Shown: piece after piece, positions 13,383 to 24,085 of the stretch | How the letters are laid out: every line of letters starts with the position of its first letter | How positions within the stretch are numbered: position 1 is the stretch's first letter | Source of the DNA: Paramecium tetraurelia | Taxonomy: Eukaryota > Ciliophora > Oligohymenophorea > Peniculida > Parameciidae | DNA: 64,000 nucleotides | NCBI RefSeq assembly: GCF_000165425.1 | Contig: NW_001799566.1 | Coordinates: 310,001 to 374,000, forward strand | Direction of reading: 5' to 3' | The notes under the pieces: generated by a model | Database searches by the model: none | Told to the model about the DNA's origin: nothing | The model's input: only the letters and a program-made list of their open reading frames with translations | Position numbers and translations under genes: made by a program

Positions 13383-13823
13383 TCAACCTAATATTATAGC
13401 ATGTTATGTGTTATGTTCATCCAATTATTATTCAGATTCAAAATATCTAAATTTAAAGAATAAATTCTACTTAAAACATGTATCAAGATCGCAAGAATAG
13501 AATTTCTCTGTGTCATCTAATCTTTTGACTGAACCAACAATATCATTGCAGAATTTACAAAATGTTTAGCCATCAATATAGTAGCATTCATAACACATGA
13601 AATGTCTGCAAGGATTTATAACAACTCTTACGCTTGCAGGAAAATCACAGATCGGGCAAAATTTAGCTTTTTTCTAAATTGATTTTGGATTCAGAAATGT
13701 TGCTGCAGTTCTTGGATCATATCTAACCTAATTTTCTGAAGGTGGATAATTTGGATATTGAAGTATTTGTTGTGGTTGTTAATTTTATTGGATTTGTGGT
13801 TGTGGTGGCTATAAGGTATTCAT
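13383..13823 (-). CDS. Hakai/CBLL1-like RING E3 ligase
   Basis: Small protein of about 138 residues. It has a Pro/Gln-rich N-terminus, then a RING (FCPICDFPASV, PCRHFMCYECYY, FCKFCND), followed at once by an atypical C2H2 unit (CDLDTCFK, then YFESEQQLDEHNTQH). RING plus this short C2H2 module is the Hakai/CBLL1 HYB arrangement. An intron at 13447-13470 (24 nt, GTA...TAG) lies inside the C2H2 unit; removing it restores the C-x4-C...H-x3-H spacing. In animals and plants Hakai is a phospho-tyrosine-binding E3 and a stabilising member of the m6A RNA methyltransferase complex; that role here is inference. The start is the first ATG, shortly upstream of the RING. Confidence 0.75.
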
Positions 13824-13892
13824 TTGATATAAATTACAATATATATATTAATTAATTTTATTTCAAAGTAGAGTTTATTAATGACATTCTAA

Positions 13893-14708
13893 TCAATCAG
13901 ACTTCTTTTCAATTGTCATTTTTCTCCTGCCATGTTTGTCTTAATGTATTCTAAGTTCTTTGATCTTCTTATCAAAAATACTTAATTAACGCATCTACCT
14001 TTCTTTTTCTGCCTCTTCTTCTTATCTAATTAAATATGAATGCAATATTTTTGATTGAAACTCTTTAGATTATTCAGTTTTCTTCTATACATTCATTTTT
14101 TCTAAACTTACTTGAATACTCTTATGTTCAGTCCTTAATTTACTTTATTCTGATACATGATAATTGTAATTCTTATTATAACTGTTTATATATGATCTGC
14201 TAGTGTCTTAATTGCTTTTATCTACTTTTGAGCTATCTTAGCTCCTGGAGGATTGCTATCTATCTAAATTCAATGATTTGTAAATCTTTTTGAATTCCTC
14301 CTTTATTACAGGAAAGGACACAGGTTTTTTATCAGAATGGACTCCTTCTATTAGAATTTAATTTTTGTTAAGTAGGTGTTGAAATGATTCGAAAATTCCT
14401 TGTTTTTTTCTGAAGCCCTTCATTTAATATTCTTCCATATAACGAGGATGATAAACTTCTTTTTATTTGATAATGTATTCTGGTCTATCCACTTTGTCTG
14501 TCAATTAAACTAATGGATTATAAATAGAAACAGGAGGCAATTTTTTCGTTACATAATATTGAGGTTTATCATGGTGTATAAGTACATCCTAATGAAGAGG
14601 ACTGTTAAATTATTTATTATTAGGGAGATGACTATTGCTTTCAAAACGCATAAAATCTTAGCCTCTTTTAAATCTAGGAGGATCTCTATTTTCAAGGAAT
14701 TTTAACAT
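13893..14708 (-). CDS. Hypothetical polar protein
   Basis: One uninterrupted ciliate-code frame of 271 codons from ATG 14708 to TGA 13893. The sequence begins MLKFLENRDPPRFKRGQDF, is rich in Lys, Gln and Ser, and has a charged helical C-terminal third (IRQEEEAEKERQMRQLSIFD). A 27-nt GTA...TAG stretch near the middle (VSLEKMNVQ) could be a frame-preserving intron. No known domain, signal peptide or membrane segment was recognised. It lies only 69 bases downstream of the Hakai-like gene start, in the same orientation. Confidence 0.6.
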
Positions 14709-14825
14709 TAATAAATTAATTATTAAAATGCAGTTCCTAAGGAGAAATATAATATTTTCCAATTTTTAAAGAGCATATACATAAAAGGATCTTTACCTTT
14801 CAATATAATAAATTAATATTCAATA

Positions 14826-14906
14826 ATTTCTAATCAGTATCAGATGGCGTAGTAATCGTAAGGTTGACAATTGCATATGTGGATGAGTATCATCACAAAG
14901 AGAAAT
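14826..14906 (-). ncRNA. Candidate C/D box snoRNA
   Basis: In the 273-base spacer between two minus-strand genes, the minus strand reads a terminal stem ATTTCT (14906-14901), a C box GTGATGA (14896-14890), then two candidate D boxes CTGA (14843-14840 and 14837-14834), and the closing stem AGAAAT (14831-14826). Box order, spacing (81 nt total) and the 6-bp terminal stem fit a C/D snoRNA guiding 2'-O-methylation. The guide would be the bases just before the chosen D box (ACGATTACTACGCCAT before the upstream one). I did not identify the target, and no clear C'/D' pair is visible. Confidence 0.55.
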
Positions 14907-14981
14907 CTAAAGACTTAACGGGAGTGTCTCAGTGAGATTTTAATAGCTATATTAAAGGAATTGAGTAATAATTATAAAAAG

Positions 14982-15443
14982 TCAACATAGTTTAGTTTTT
15001 TTCATTTTCTTAGGTTAAAGTTCAGTAGATTCTTGCTGTTCGATTGTCTGTACGACTTTTTCTTTAACATCTTTGGCCTGTGACATGATTTTTTTGATGT
15101 AAAGATTTTTTGTAAATTGTGTTTTGTGTGTTTTCGATTTAATATGCTAATTTTCAAGTTAAATAATACATCTAAATAATCTTCATAATGTTGTTTGCAA
15201 ACATTACAATATTTTGACTAACTTTTGGGTTTGGGGAAGTGCTGAATCAATAACAATAATTACAAGCACTTTATTTTTTGAGGTCAACTCCTAATACTTT
15301 TTTTAGTATTGGATCTGATATTAATCATTATGTTAAAGGTGCAGAGGCTATTTTAAAATAGTTAATACTTAATCAATGAGGGGGATAAATCCTGGTTAGG
15401 CAGGATCTCTGTCATTATTGAATATAGGGATAGTCTCCATCAT
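14982..15443 (-). CDS. Small protein with DBF4-type zinc finger
   Basis: About 138 residues. The N-terminus reads PGFIPLIDQVLTILKQPLHL. In the centre is a DBF4-type finger: KYCNVCKQHYEDYLDHIKSK followed by THK, giving C-x2-C...H-x5-H with the YxDxxxH core typical of that family. A Lys-rich tail follows. Introns are 15242-15263 (22 nt, CAG end) and 15147-15169 (23 nt, TAG end); removal of the second one creates the zinc-binding His pair. DBF4 activates CDC7 kinase at replication origins, but this protein lacks room for the other DBF4 motifs. It may be a reduced DBF4-like or an unrelated protein using the same finger. The start is one of two adjacent ATGs at 15443/15440. Confidence 0.65.
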
Positions 15444-15670
15444 ACATTACGTGATTCTTATAAAATTGAGTGAAATCAATACTCACTAAACGAAGGCGAA
15501 TAATTGATTTCAACATACTTATACTTGGCATCTCGATTAAATGATTAGGGAAACAAGATAAACAAATTTGGACGTTCCTATTAATTCTTCATATGTTTAA
15601 AAGTTATTTATTTTTTTAATATATTTTATCATTTTTCTTAAATAAGAATAGTGAATTTTTAATTATTTTT

Positions 15671-16611
15671 ATGTATTAAAAACATTCTCAGGATTTAGTA
15701 ATATGCAAAGATAATAGAAGTACATAGAGTGCTCATAAGTGTAGAGGTGGAGATTCGCCTCAAAAATTATATCAAAATCTAACACATAAGAATTCCAACC
15801 AATCCAAGGACATTCATCTCCTTCAAAGTTTTTCATCATTTCCTAAAATTAGACAATCAAATGAGACCAACTCATTATTTGCAAACTTCCATTGATGTTC
15901 ATGAGTTGAATAGGTCTTAAAAGGCCAGACACTCTCATCAAAGAATTAAAACAGAAATTGACAGATCAATGGACTTGAATAAGAGAATCTACCCAAAAGT
16001 TCTCTCTGTATTATTACGTAAATTAATCTGATCTCAAGTTAGATAAGATCGAAATCCCAAGAAACAATTAGAATGCTCTAGAGAAGATTTCAACAAGTAA
16101 GGCTAATAGACTCAGAACAATTAAATTAAATTAAGGAAGGTTTTTTATTGATAAAATATATAGTATAAAGAGATATCTAGGATAGCCACCACAAATACTT
16201 CTTTTAACCTGATATAAAACCATAACTTTCGATTAAAGCTAACAATTATCTAAGTATTTAAATCCAAAATTTAGAAATAAATCCTTAGGCCAACTTTTAG
16301 GACTCTACTTTGGATGACCTCTCTTAAATCCATCATTAGCAAAATAAGTTAAATGATATAAGAAGGAACACAAATCCTAACCAATTAAAGAAATCATTAT
16401 TTTAATAAATATAAGATTTTAATTTAATTAGATTTGAGTATGGAAAATGTAATTTTATAATAATAGTTAAATTCATTTAGCTAAGGAAGAAGATTATATG
16501 AAGTTTTCCTTTGGATTTCAATACAATCAAGTAAGGTCTACTAAAAAGTTTCCAAAAGATGTATTTTACAATGATGTAAGGAAAGCCAAAAAGAATTTAT
16601 CGATGTAATGA
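15671..16611 (+). CDS. Hypothetical protein
   Basis: Coding sequence from ATG 15671 to TGA 16609-16611. Three introns make it continuous: a 25-nt GTA...TAG intron at about 15719-15743, a 35-nt one near 16010-16045, and a 29-nt one near 16440-16468. Clear coding stretches include SIDVHELNRSQKARHSHQR and a C-terminus rich in Lys and aromatic residues (KEEDYMKFSFGFQYNQ). No domain or localisation signal was recognised. The first intron is less certain than the others, since another frame in that region also looks protein-like. Confidence 0.5.
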
Positions 16612-16884
16612 AACTCATTAATTTCCTTATCATTTTTTCTACCATTTTAAATTCTATTTAAATTTAGATTAAATTTAATTTATTGATATAAATATTATAA
16701 AATTCAAGTCAACAAAGGATCAATTTTGATATTAAAAAAATTCCTTTGGAGTAAATTACCAATTTAATTTCAGTCCCATGAAATTTGATTCATAATTAAT
16801 GAGATCATAAATTCATGCAATTTAAAGCTATAAATGAGAATTTGATTAAATTATTAATAAATTTATTGTTAAAACATTTTAGAG

Positions 16885-17629
16885 ATGGACTGCCCTATTA
16901 AAGTTAGCCAATTGAAATCAAGTACAGAATAGAGAGAAACCTTCGATAAACTATTCAAAGTGCCTGCTTAACATGTTTAAAGAGCTTAATAAAAACACTA
17001 ATCGAAATCTGATTTAATAAATGAATTGCGCCATGAGAACGACGAATTGAAAAATACCATTAATGAATTAAAGGATAGAATCTAAGAGTTAGAAGTGCAA
17101 CTAAAAGGAAAGCAAGCCCCCTAAATTGAGGAAGAAAATCAAGAGACAATTTCAGTTGAAAAACCATAATAAGAATTTTAAGAAGAAATGAATGAAGAAG
17201 AGAAATCTCTCCATTTTGCCTTGATGCTTTAATAATAAGAAGAGATGGAATTTTAAAATCGATTGAACTAGTAAAAATTTGTTCTTATAATTTATAGAAT
17301 GTAAAATAATGTTGACTTAGATGAAATGAGTTACGAATAATTATAAGAACTTTAAGAGTAGATGGGATTTGTGAGTCGAGGATTAGTGGAACACTAAATC
17401 TAAAAGCTTCTGAAGCAATGCATCATTTAAAACTAAACAAATGATTGGTATGCCAATTGTCGTCTAATATTGTAGTTGCACAATTTGTTTAGAAGACAGT
17501 GGAAGTCCTGTTGAAATTCAATTGGAGTGTGGACATGTGTTCCATAAGGAATGCATTTCAGAATGGTTATCCAGAGAAAAGCATTGTCCAGTTTGCAAGA
17601 GAGATATCGAATTGGGAAAACTTAAGTGA
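16885..17629 (+). CDS. RING-H2 E3 ubiquitin ligase, BIG BROTHER-like
   Basis: About 238 residues. A Gln/Glu-rich coiled coil occupies the first 140 residues. Next comes a conserved segment DLDEMSYEQLQELQEQMGFV-SRGL, and then a C-terminal RING-H2: CCTICLEDS, CGHVFHKECISEWL, HCPVCKRD. The pair (DEMSYEQL...G...RGL plus RING-H2) is the signature of the plant BIG BROTHER/RNF-type E3 family. One intron, 17448-17475 (28 nt, GTA...TAG), lies immediately before the first RING cysteine; removing it joins the coiled coil to the RING in frame. It is expected to ubiquitinate partners bound by the N-terminal region; substrates are unknown. Confidence 0.82.
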
Positions 17630-18003
17630 ATTGATCTGTTATTTAATTTTTGTTTATTGCATATTATTAATCAATTTATATAAAATAATATAATTGTATA
17701 TTTTGTATTGCTGATATTTCTATGAGCTTATCAAATTTGATTTTTGTTAGTATCCTACAGAAATTTGATGGCCTAAGTACAATTTGAATAAAAATCGGTA
17801 ACTGTTGAAGTTTATAATTTCTGTTTTTTGCTCATATCGTATTTAATTAAAAATAGAATGAGGAGGGATTTGTCATGGCAATAAGATTTAAAAAACTGAT
17901 AAAATTGGGAGAGCGAGAAAAAGTAGGAAAAATTGAGGTAATGAATAATTTGGATTGATAATGTGTTTAATAAATAATAATATATTATATTACAAAAACG
18001 AAT
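17630..18003. other. Intergenic region
   Basis: About 370 bases with no gene I can support. A 27-codon plus frame starting at ATG 17874 (MAIRFKKLIKLGEREK) is present but has no other support. Confidence 0.3.
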
Positions 18004-18813
18004 AATGGATGATAATTATCGAGATGAATATCAAGGATCAGAGTCTGAAATTGTAAGAAGGTCTGATGAGATGTAATTTAAGTGTATACGCATATCGATA
18101 GCATTTTCAATATATTTAATATTGCAAATGCTGGCTCTCAGGATAGAGTACTAGATATAATGGATTTATATTGCAATAGTTTTCATTATTTGTGATACTG
18201 TTATATGGATCTTGACTAGTCTATGGTTATGTACTGAATATTTATTTTACTAGCTTAATAGCAATATCCAAGAATAGCCAAAGTGTTCTTAGGAATAGCC
18301 TAACACTCCACTTTTGGACTCTTACCAATTTTTGTCCTTCTTATATGTTTGCAGTTGGATGAAATTATTAATTCGAATTCCATTCTGATCGCATTTCCAT
18401 TGTTTGCATGGGAAATAATGCTGTTGTCATTTTTGATTTTCATCATCCCAGGATTGTGTGATGATAATTAAGGATCCAAGAAATGGGTAGCTGTGGTTAT
18501 TCTATACTACATAGCTATCATTTACACTGAAGTGGCTACTCTAATTCAATTACAATTCTATTTTAATTGGTTTTGGGTAACATCTTTACTTATCTTTACA
18601 TTGTTTTACAACATTATTATACTAATAACAGACTGTACTATCACTGTGATTTGGCCATGCATTATTTTAGCTATTTGTATCTTCAGTTTAACTTAAATGA
18701 CACTTGTTTTGAATGATGCAAATAAAGATCAAAATAAATAAATGCAATACCTGGCAATCATACCGATATGTGTGATCAGTATTATTAATTTCATTAAATA
18801 AATCATAGTGTGA
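18004..18813 (+). CDS. Multipass membrane protein, possibly TMEM185-like
   Basis: About 260 residues from ATG 18004 to TGA 18811-18813, with one 23-nt intron (18231-18253, GTA...TAG) after the second helix. After a short charged N-terminus (MDDNYRDEYQGSES) there are about seven to eight hydrophobic segments, for example FGLLPIFVLLICLQLDEII and ITVIWPCIILAICIF. The LQLDE...FPLFAWE pattern in the third loop resembles the LKLD...PLW motif of the TMEM185/TMEM60 family, which is weak evidence. The sequence shows no channel or transporter signature. The C-terminus is short and cytoplasmic-like. Confidence 0.65.
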
Positions 18814-18999
18814 ATTGATTAAATGTTTATTTTAATAGTAAGCTTAAAATTATAAAACTCTAAATTTTGATAGAAGTTCTCTATTTTAGTAGGGGAACGA
18901 TTCATAATTCATCTAAGTAGATAGATTTCACAAAATTATTAAACAAATATTAAAGGAATCTGAACAGTTAATAATTATTTTATTAATATATACACAATA

Positions 19000-19953
19000 A
19001 TGTCAATAGTGAAAAGACACTTATCTAATGGTAGAATGAAATCCGATGCCGACTTATTTAAATAAGCAGTAGAAGAGGTAGAGAGAAAAAGACCTGGATC
19101 AGGACAACCTATGTCAACAGTCAAATCGCCTTTACCTCCGAGAAAGCCACTTTTTTCTGGTACTTAAAAATAAAGATTGATAATCAATGCGAATAATATT
19201 GAGCAATAAAATCAAGAATAGAAGCTAGTTAAAACTAGTCAGCATTCATCCAAAGCATCGTTAAACCTCACATAGAATTAATAATCATTGCAACAAATTG
19301 TAACTATCATTTAGATTTACTTATTTAGAAAAGTCCTCAAAAGTAAACTAAACCTCCTATTCACATTGATAAAAAGATCATAATAGCAAGATAAGAGTAA
19401 TTTGGAAGTTCTGGGAGACCTACAATAAGTGGAGAGATATAATCAAGAAATAGCAGTAAATAAAAAGTATCGAGTGCAGGAACGAACACTAAATAATTTA
19501 TTTGGGCTGATGCTATTGAATAACCATAACAGTCAAGGGACTCATCTTTAAATGTAATTTTTATATTATAGCAAGAAAAGAAGGGTATTGTCGAGAGAGA
19601 AATTAAAAGCACTTCCAGGATAGTATTAAACTCATTAACACTAATAAATCACTTAATCTTGTCGACCAGAGCAAGCTTAGTGTCATGAATTTGATTAGAA
19701 ATTGACTAAATCAGTTGAAAATAAGCAACCATTATGTTATACTGATTTTAGTATGACTTCAGGAAGGAATGATTTAGCAAAAGCCTTTGCTTCTATTCAA
19801 ATGGAAATCAAATAAGCCTCATAAGAAGCTAAACAAAACTCAGTAAATTCATACATGAATGGTAATAATTCAATATATGAGTGTATAGCCATACCAGAAT
19901 AAGAGGATGATGGATGCTCGTCATTGGCATAGAGTACTCTCTATTAATTTTGA
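19000..19953 (+). CDS. Hypothetical protein with coiled-coil segment
   Basis: A single open ciliate-code frame of 317 codons from ATG 19000 to TGA 19951-19953. The N-terminus is basic and Ser/Pro-rich (KSPLPPRKPLFSGTQKQ). The middle is helical (LGDLQQVERYNQEIAVNKK), and the C-terminus acidic (PEQEDDGCSSLAQ). A 29-nt GTA...TAG stretch at 19302-19330 could be an intron. Splicing it opens a Ser-rich alternative frame, but no second intron then returns to the downstream frame, so the single-exon model is preferred. No known domain. Confidence 0.55.
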
Positions 19954-20032
19954 TGATGATTACTCTAATTAATTAATAGATTTACAATTAGTATCAATAT
20001 ATATATATTATAAAATTTAATTATTGTTTTTT

Positions 20033-21695
20033 ATGGGGGGATGTGGATCAAGAGATAGAGAAATGAAAGAGAAAATTGGCTTCGCATAGAATGATTATGA
20101 TTATGCAATCAAACAGTTTTCTAAAATGACCCAATAAAAACCAGGGTATTTGCAAAATATATTAAAGGAAAGCAGATCAATACTTTAGTTTTGAAGGTTT
20201 TAAAGTATTCTTTACCGAGAACCCTGTTTTCGCCTAAAAATTATACATCTTCATGAGAAATTATGGTGGTTAAAATTATGTTGACTTAAATACATTCCTA
20301 ATAGTCGGTAATTCATATTCTTTAAAGCATAGTTGACTTATTTACTAGAACTTCTATGAAATTATAGAATTAATTGAAGAATTTGGATATTTAAATATTA
20401 TTTATTTTGGTATCGCTTTCTAGTTCTGAGATTATGCAGAAAGACACATTCAATTTTAATAATGTTTATAAAATATCTATTAGCTATTCTAATGCTGTTA
20501 AATTATTCAAAGTAAAAGCATGTAATAAATTAGGAACTAATAAATATGTAAAGTGATAAAGGCGATATTTTATGTCATGACGATGATTAAGCTCCTATTT
20601 TATTAGTCAATAATATTTTTTAAGGTAAATAATTTTATATTGTTAGACCATTCAATTCTTAACTATAAAGCCTTTATAGATAAAATTAAATAAGAAACTC
20701 CTTAGATTTCTAAGATTGTGAAGAATTATATAGCAGGTAAGTTTATTAATAAGATGCTTAAAAATTAATTACCTAAATTAGAATCCAGTGAATTAATGAA
20801 TAAATAGTTGATTGGTATGATATTTAAAATAAATTTCATAAAGCTCTTCTTAATTTGAGTGTTCCTTGGTTTTATAAATGTGTTGCTGTAAATCAAGTAT
20901 ACAAATATGAACTCGAAAGTGGATAAACTTATAATTTCAATGTTCTAGGAAACAGTCTGTTGTAAATGAAGGGGCCAAATGTTATTCTGTTTCGACATCT
21001 CTAAAGAGATAAAGATACAGATAAAATAGATAAATACACCTTTGGCTATTTTTCACCTTCTCAATGGAAAGTGTCACCTGATATTTCAGGGAATAAGGGT
21101 TCTTTCATATTTTCTGTTCACCCAAAATTTAAAATATTCTCAACAAACAACTAACAATAAAGTAAATTTGCTTTATTGATTCCTATCATAACCAAAAAAT
21201 AGACGCAAACTCTTCAGAGTCAATTAAAATAAGGACCAAAATAACCAGGTTTGGGAATTGGTGGCAGTGGATATGATCATCACAGAATTTGGATAGATGG
21301 AAAGTAATTGCAGGCAAGTAGATTGGCGATTGATGATAAGACTTTTTAGAGTGGACCAATATTACCAAATGATATTCATTTATTGAATGTAATTTTTAAT
21401 TGTATTTATAGATAGATTTGATCGAAATTTGGGATTTGTAATTGAATACTGCAGCACAAAGCACCTCTTATTTTAAGTCAACTACTCATCAGCATTATTG
21501 TGGTGAAGAGGAATAAAGATTTAATCAACACTAATTGAGGGATGTTCTCCTGACTTTAAATTAATAAAGCAGTAATGATTATGTAATTTTATGGATGCAT
21601 TAATATTTTAGAGAAGAGGAACTTAAGAATATTAGATATCAAATCCTTTGCTCCCAATTAGCGAGGAGGAGGAGGAGAAATAGTAGGGAAAATGA
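20033..21695 (+). CDS. TLDc-domain protein with N-terminal acylation signal
   Basis: Starts MGGCGSRDREMKEKIGF: Gly at position 2 and Cys at position 4 suggest N-myristoylation plus palmitoylation and hence membrane attachment. Next are FEGFKVFFTENPVF and a TBC/EF-hand-like helical middle. The C-terminal third is a TLDc domain: WFYKC, LLQMKGPNVILFRHL, FGYFSPSQWKV, FIFSVHPKFKIF and the hallmark GLGIGGSGYDHHRIWI, closing LIEIWDL. A short acidic end (SEEEEE) follows. TLDc proteins (OXR1, NCOA7, TBC1D24, mEAK7) protect against oxidative stress and regulate the V-ATPase. About seven tiny introns are needed, including 25-nt, 22-nt and 29-nt GTA...TAG ones. The first (43 nt) and one GTG-donor intron (20 nt) are the least certain. 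Confidence 0.78.
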
Positions 21696-21734
21696 TATTT
21701 TATATATTTATTATGATAACAAAATCTTTATCTA

Positions 21735-22498
21735 TCATGCATTATTAAAATAGAAATAATCTTATGGTTTGACGATTTTATTTAAGATATCTCCAATTGC
21801 AGATAAATATCTAATTTTATCTTAGAGATTGGATCTTAAAATTTGAGCATAAGCATGGTTTTAGTAAAACTCAATTGATAATTTCTGAAAAAGTGATTTG
21901 AAAACATCCTAAATTTTCTTCGTATTTGAAGGGTTTGTGTAACACAAAATTAACATTTCTTCTAACCCTTTTAACTCAATAGATCTAATCCACTTCCAGA
22001 AATGAGGTAATAAATTTTCATTATCAGCAAAATAGAGTTACACTCTTTCCTTGGATACAAAATCTTCAATTATAAATTTCATTTAACTTTTTATCAAATA
22101 CATTTTAATTTGTGTATCTTCTAATTATAAGCATAGGCATTACCATCTTGATGTTTAATATTTTCTAATTTTTAATATTATATTTATGTAATGAGGTTAT
22201 TAACAGCTTCTGATTATTCTTGTTTTACAAGTGGTATTTTTGGTTCTATCAATTGATTTAATATCTTATTCGACTAGGCTTACTAAATGAGTTATTGCAA
22301 AAAGCTTAATGGAATCGTAACAGCAGGAGTAAATTATTTATAATTTGCGCATCTATTATGGAATGGGAATATTTAATTAAGTTGAGAATATGCAGGATTC
22401 TGATTTTAAGAGCCATTCATCTCATTTTAATTTTACACTATTTTTATTGGTGCTACTTTAACATTCTTCTTGGTTTCTTAATAAGGCTCAAAACTCAT
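21735..22498 (-). CDS. Hypothetical protein, two frames probably one gene
   Basis: Upstream part: ATG 22498, MSFEPYQETKKNVKVAPIK, a Gln/Asn-rich polar stretch of about 134 codons, with TGA at 22094-22096. Downstream part: from 22082, MKFIIEDFVSKERVQLYF, about 115 codons with a helical fold-like sequence (LLPHFWKWIRSIELKGLEEM), and TGA at 21735-21737. The gap is only 11 bases and the second frame is open upstream. One extra A in the AAAA run near 22110 would fuse them into one protein of about 254 residues, which I favour. Two separate genes would leave no room for a promoter. Function unknown. Confidence 0.5.
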
Positions 22499-22616
22499 AA
22501 AAACTAGATTTTATAAATTTTGTGTATTTACTATTAAATTTTGAATAGCATAGAGGAAAACTATACTTTATTTTAGTGAAACTCATACAATTGAGAAATC
22601 TTGATCATACCTTTTA

Positions 22617-22978
22617 TCATTATAAGAAACAATTCTAGAAGAATATCAATCTAATCACTATTAGTTTATGGTTCTTCGATGATTGTAATGAAGCAAACAT
22701 AATTTCTATTTAAGTTAATAAAAAAATGAGCCTAATTGTCTTAATATATGATTTGAGGTCAATAATGCAGATTGATTCATATATATATTCCAAAAATTCT
22801 GTTTAAAATTAGAAATTTGAAGTCTAGAATTTATTATATTTAATGATGTACTTTTTAGATAGAAATTGAAAAAAGGTAATAGGTAACAAAAATTATTATT
22901 TATCGCTTGAAGATCGAAAGTTGTCTTATGTAAAATCAACTGAATAATAATTATTAAATATAGGTGAAGAATTGAGAC
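22617..22978 (-). CDS. Hypothetical small protein, 5' end uncertain
   Basis: A clean minus-strand frame of about 118 codons ends at TGA 22617-22619. It contains SSSDKQQFLLPITFFQFLSK and YESICIIDLKSYIKTIRLIF, followed by LQSSKNHKLIVIRLIFFQ. The frame has no ATG at its start, but an ATG in another frame lies at 22978, so a short first intron is possible. The opposite strand of this stretch also reads protein-like but contains TGAs. No domain recognised. Confidence 0.35.
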
Positions 22979-23030
22979 ATAATTATAAAATATTATTGAT
23001 TTCTTTAATTAATTGATGCTTTATATATTT

Positions 23031-24085
23031 TCATCTATGATACAAGTCCATAATATTGATGGGTTCGTTTTATTTATATTATTATTATAATTAAACGAAA
23101 TTCGGTTGTTGCTAATGAAATGTATTTTATTAAAACTATTATTGTTATTGTTATTATTATTGCTAATTGAAATATGCATTGTTATTTTAGAATTACTAGT
23201 AGCCATATTACTATTGTTGCTATCCTAAGTTCTGCAAATAAACATAATTAACATTTTTTTGAGGAATTGTTTGTTATGATTGCATCTGTTATTTTTATTA
23301 CTAATTTGAATTGTATAGATTTAGAATGTCCAAGGATGGCAATGAATGCATAGCATGATTTGTTTGTTACTTAGTCTGAGGAAAATCATTCTTATCTTTT
23401 TCTGGTGACAATGAATGAGTAGTTCCATACTAGGTGTTATTTCCGTGGATGATTTCAACTTTAGTTTCCTTTACTCCAAAAATGTCAGATTACTCGTTGA
23501 AATCTATTAAATCACCTAGTTTCACCTTTGGTTCTTCTTACTTGGTTTCAACTTGAAAGTAGAATGGTTTGACAGTACTAAATTGTTATTAAATTTGAAT
23601 ACGTTTTGGTTAACATATATTATTATTTTGGATCCAAACATTATTACTAGGGGATAAATTTCTTTTTGACATATTTCTCTTAAACAAAACGAATTAATGA
23701 ATCTAACCCTGTGTTAATAGTTGGTTTGCTATAATACAATAAACAATCATTTTTACACGTAGTTCTTTGGCATAGTATTTTCCCAATAAGAATTTGCTGT
23801 TGCATTTCCTATGGATTCCATAATATCAATATTTTCCTAAAACCATCCATCAATATTGGTTGATCTGACTCTTGTGACGCTGGGACCCAAAGTTCTGTGA
23901 GCACCTAATAATATAACTATCAATGATTTACCAGCACAATCCATACAAATAAATACACCATAATCCAAGCTAACCCATCTAGGCCCTTTAGTTGCACAAT
24001 CAGCACATACTAAATTTTCTGGCCGTTTCAGGATCAAAGCAAATATTTTTTCTTAGGCTTTTGCTGGAATATGTTATTTATTCAT
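23031..24085 (-). CDS. ArfGAP with Gln-rich tail
   Basis: The N-terminal ArfGAP zinc finger is complete after splicing: ENLVCADCATKGPRWVSLDY, then GVFICMDCAGAHRTLG, giving C-x2-C-x16-C-x2-C with the catalytic Arg in HRTLG. It continues RVRSTNIDGW and ends with TGLDSLIRFVQEKYVKKKFI, as in SMAP/AGFG-type ArfGAPs. After it come a linker with GDLIDFNEQSDIF and a long Gln/Asn-rich tail (runs of CAA/TAA/TAG, about 23100-23260). Introns: 23905-23931 (27 nt), 23729-23756 (28 nt) and 23578-23602 (25 nt), all GTA...TAG. It should stimulate GTP hydrolysis on Arf in vesicle traffic. The DLIDF motif may bind clathrin or adaptors (inference). Confidence 0.9.

Noticed and set aside
22190-22975. Plus-strand gene with TGA read as Trp (MRLLTASDYSCFTSGIFGSI...)
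   Set aside because: Five in-frame TGAs, while the minus strand gives clean frames ending at 22094 and 22617. Treated as antisense shadow.
23090-23260. Trinucleotide-like ATT/TTG repeat resembling a microsatellite
   Set aside because: It is the Gln-rich tail of the ArfGAP read in reverse (CAA/TAA/TAG codons), so coding low complexity rather than an independent repeat.
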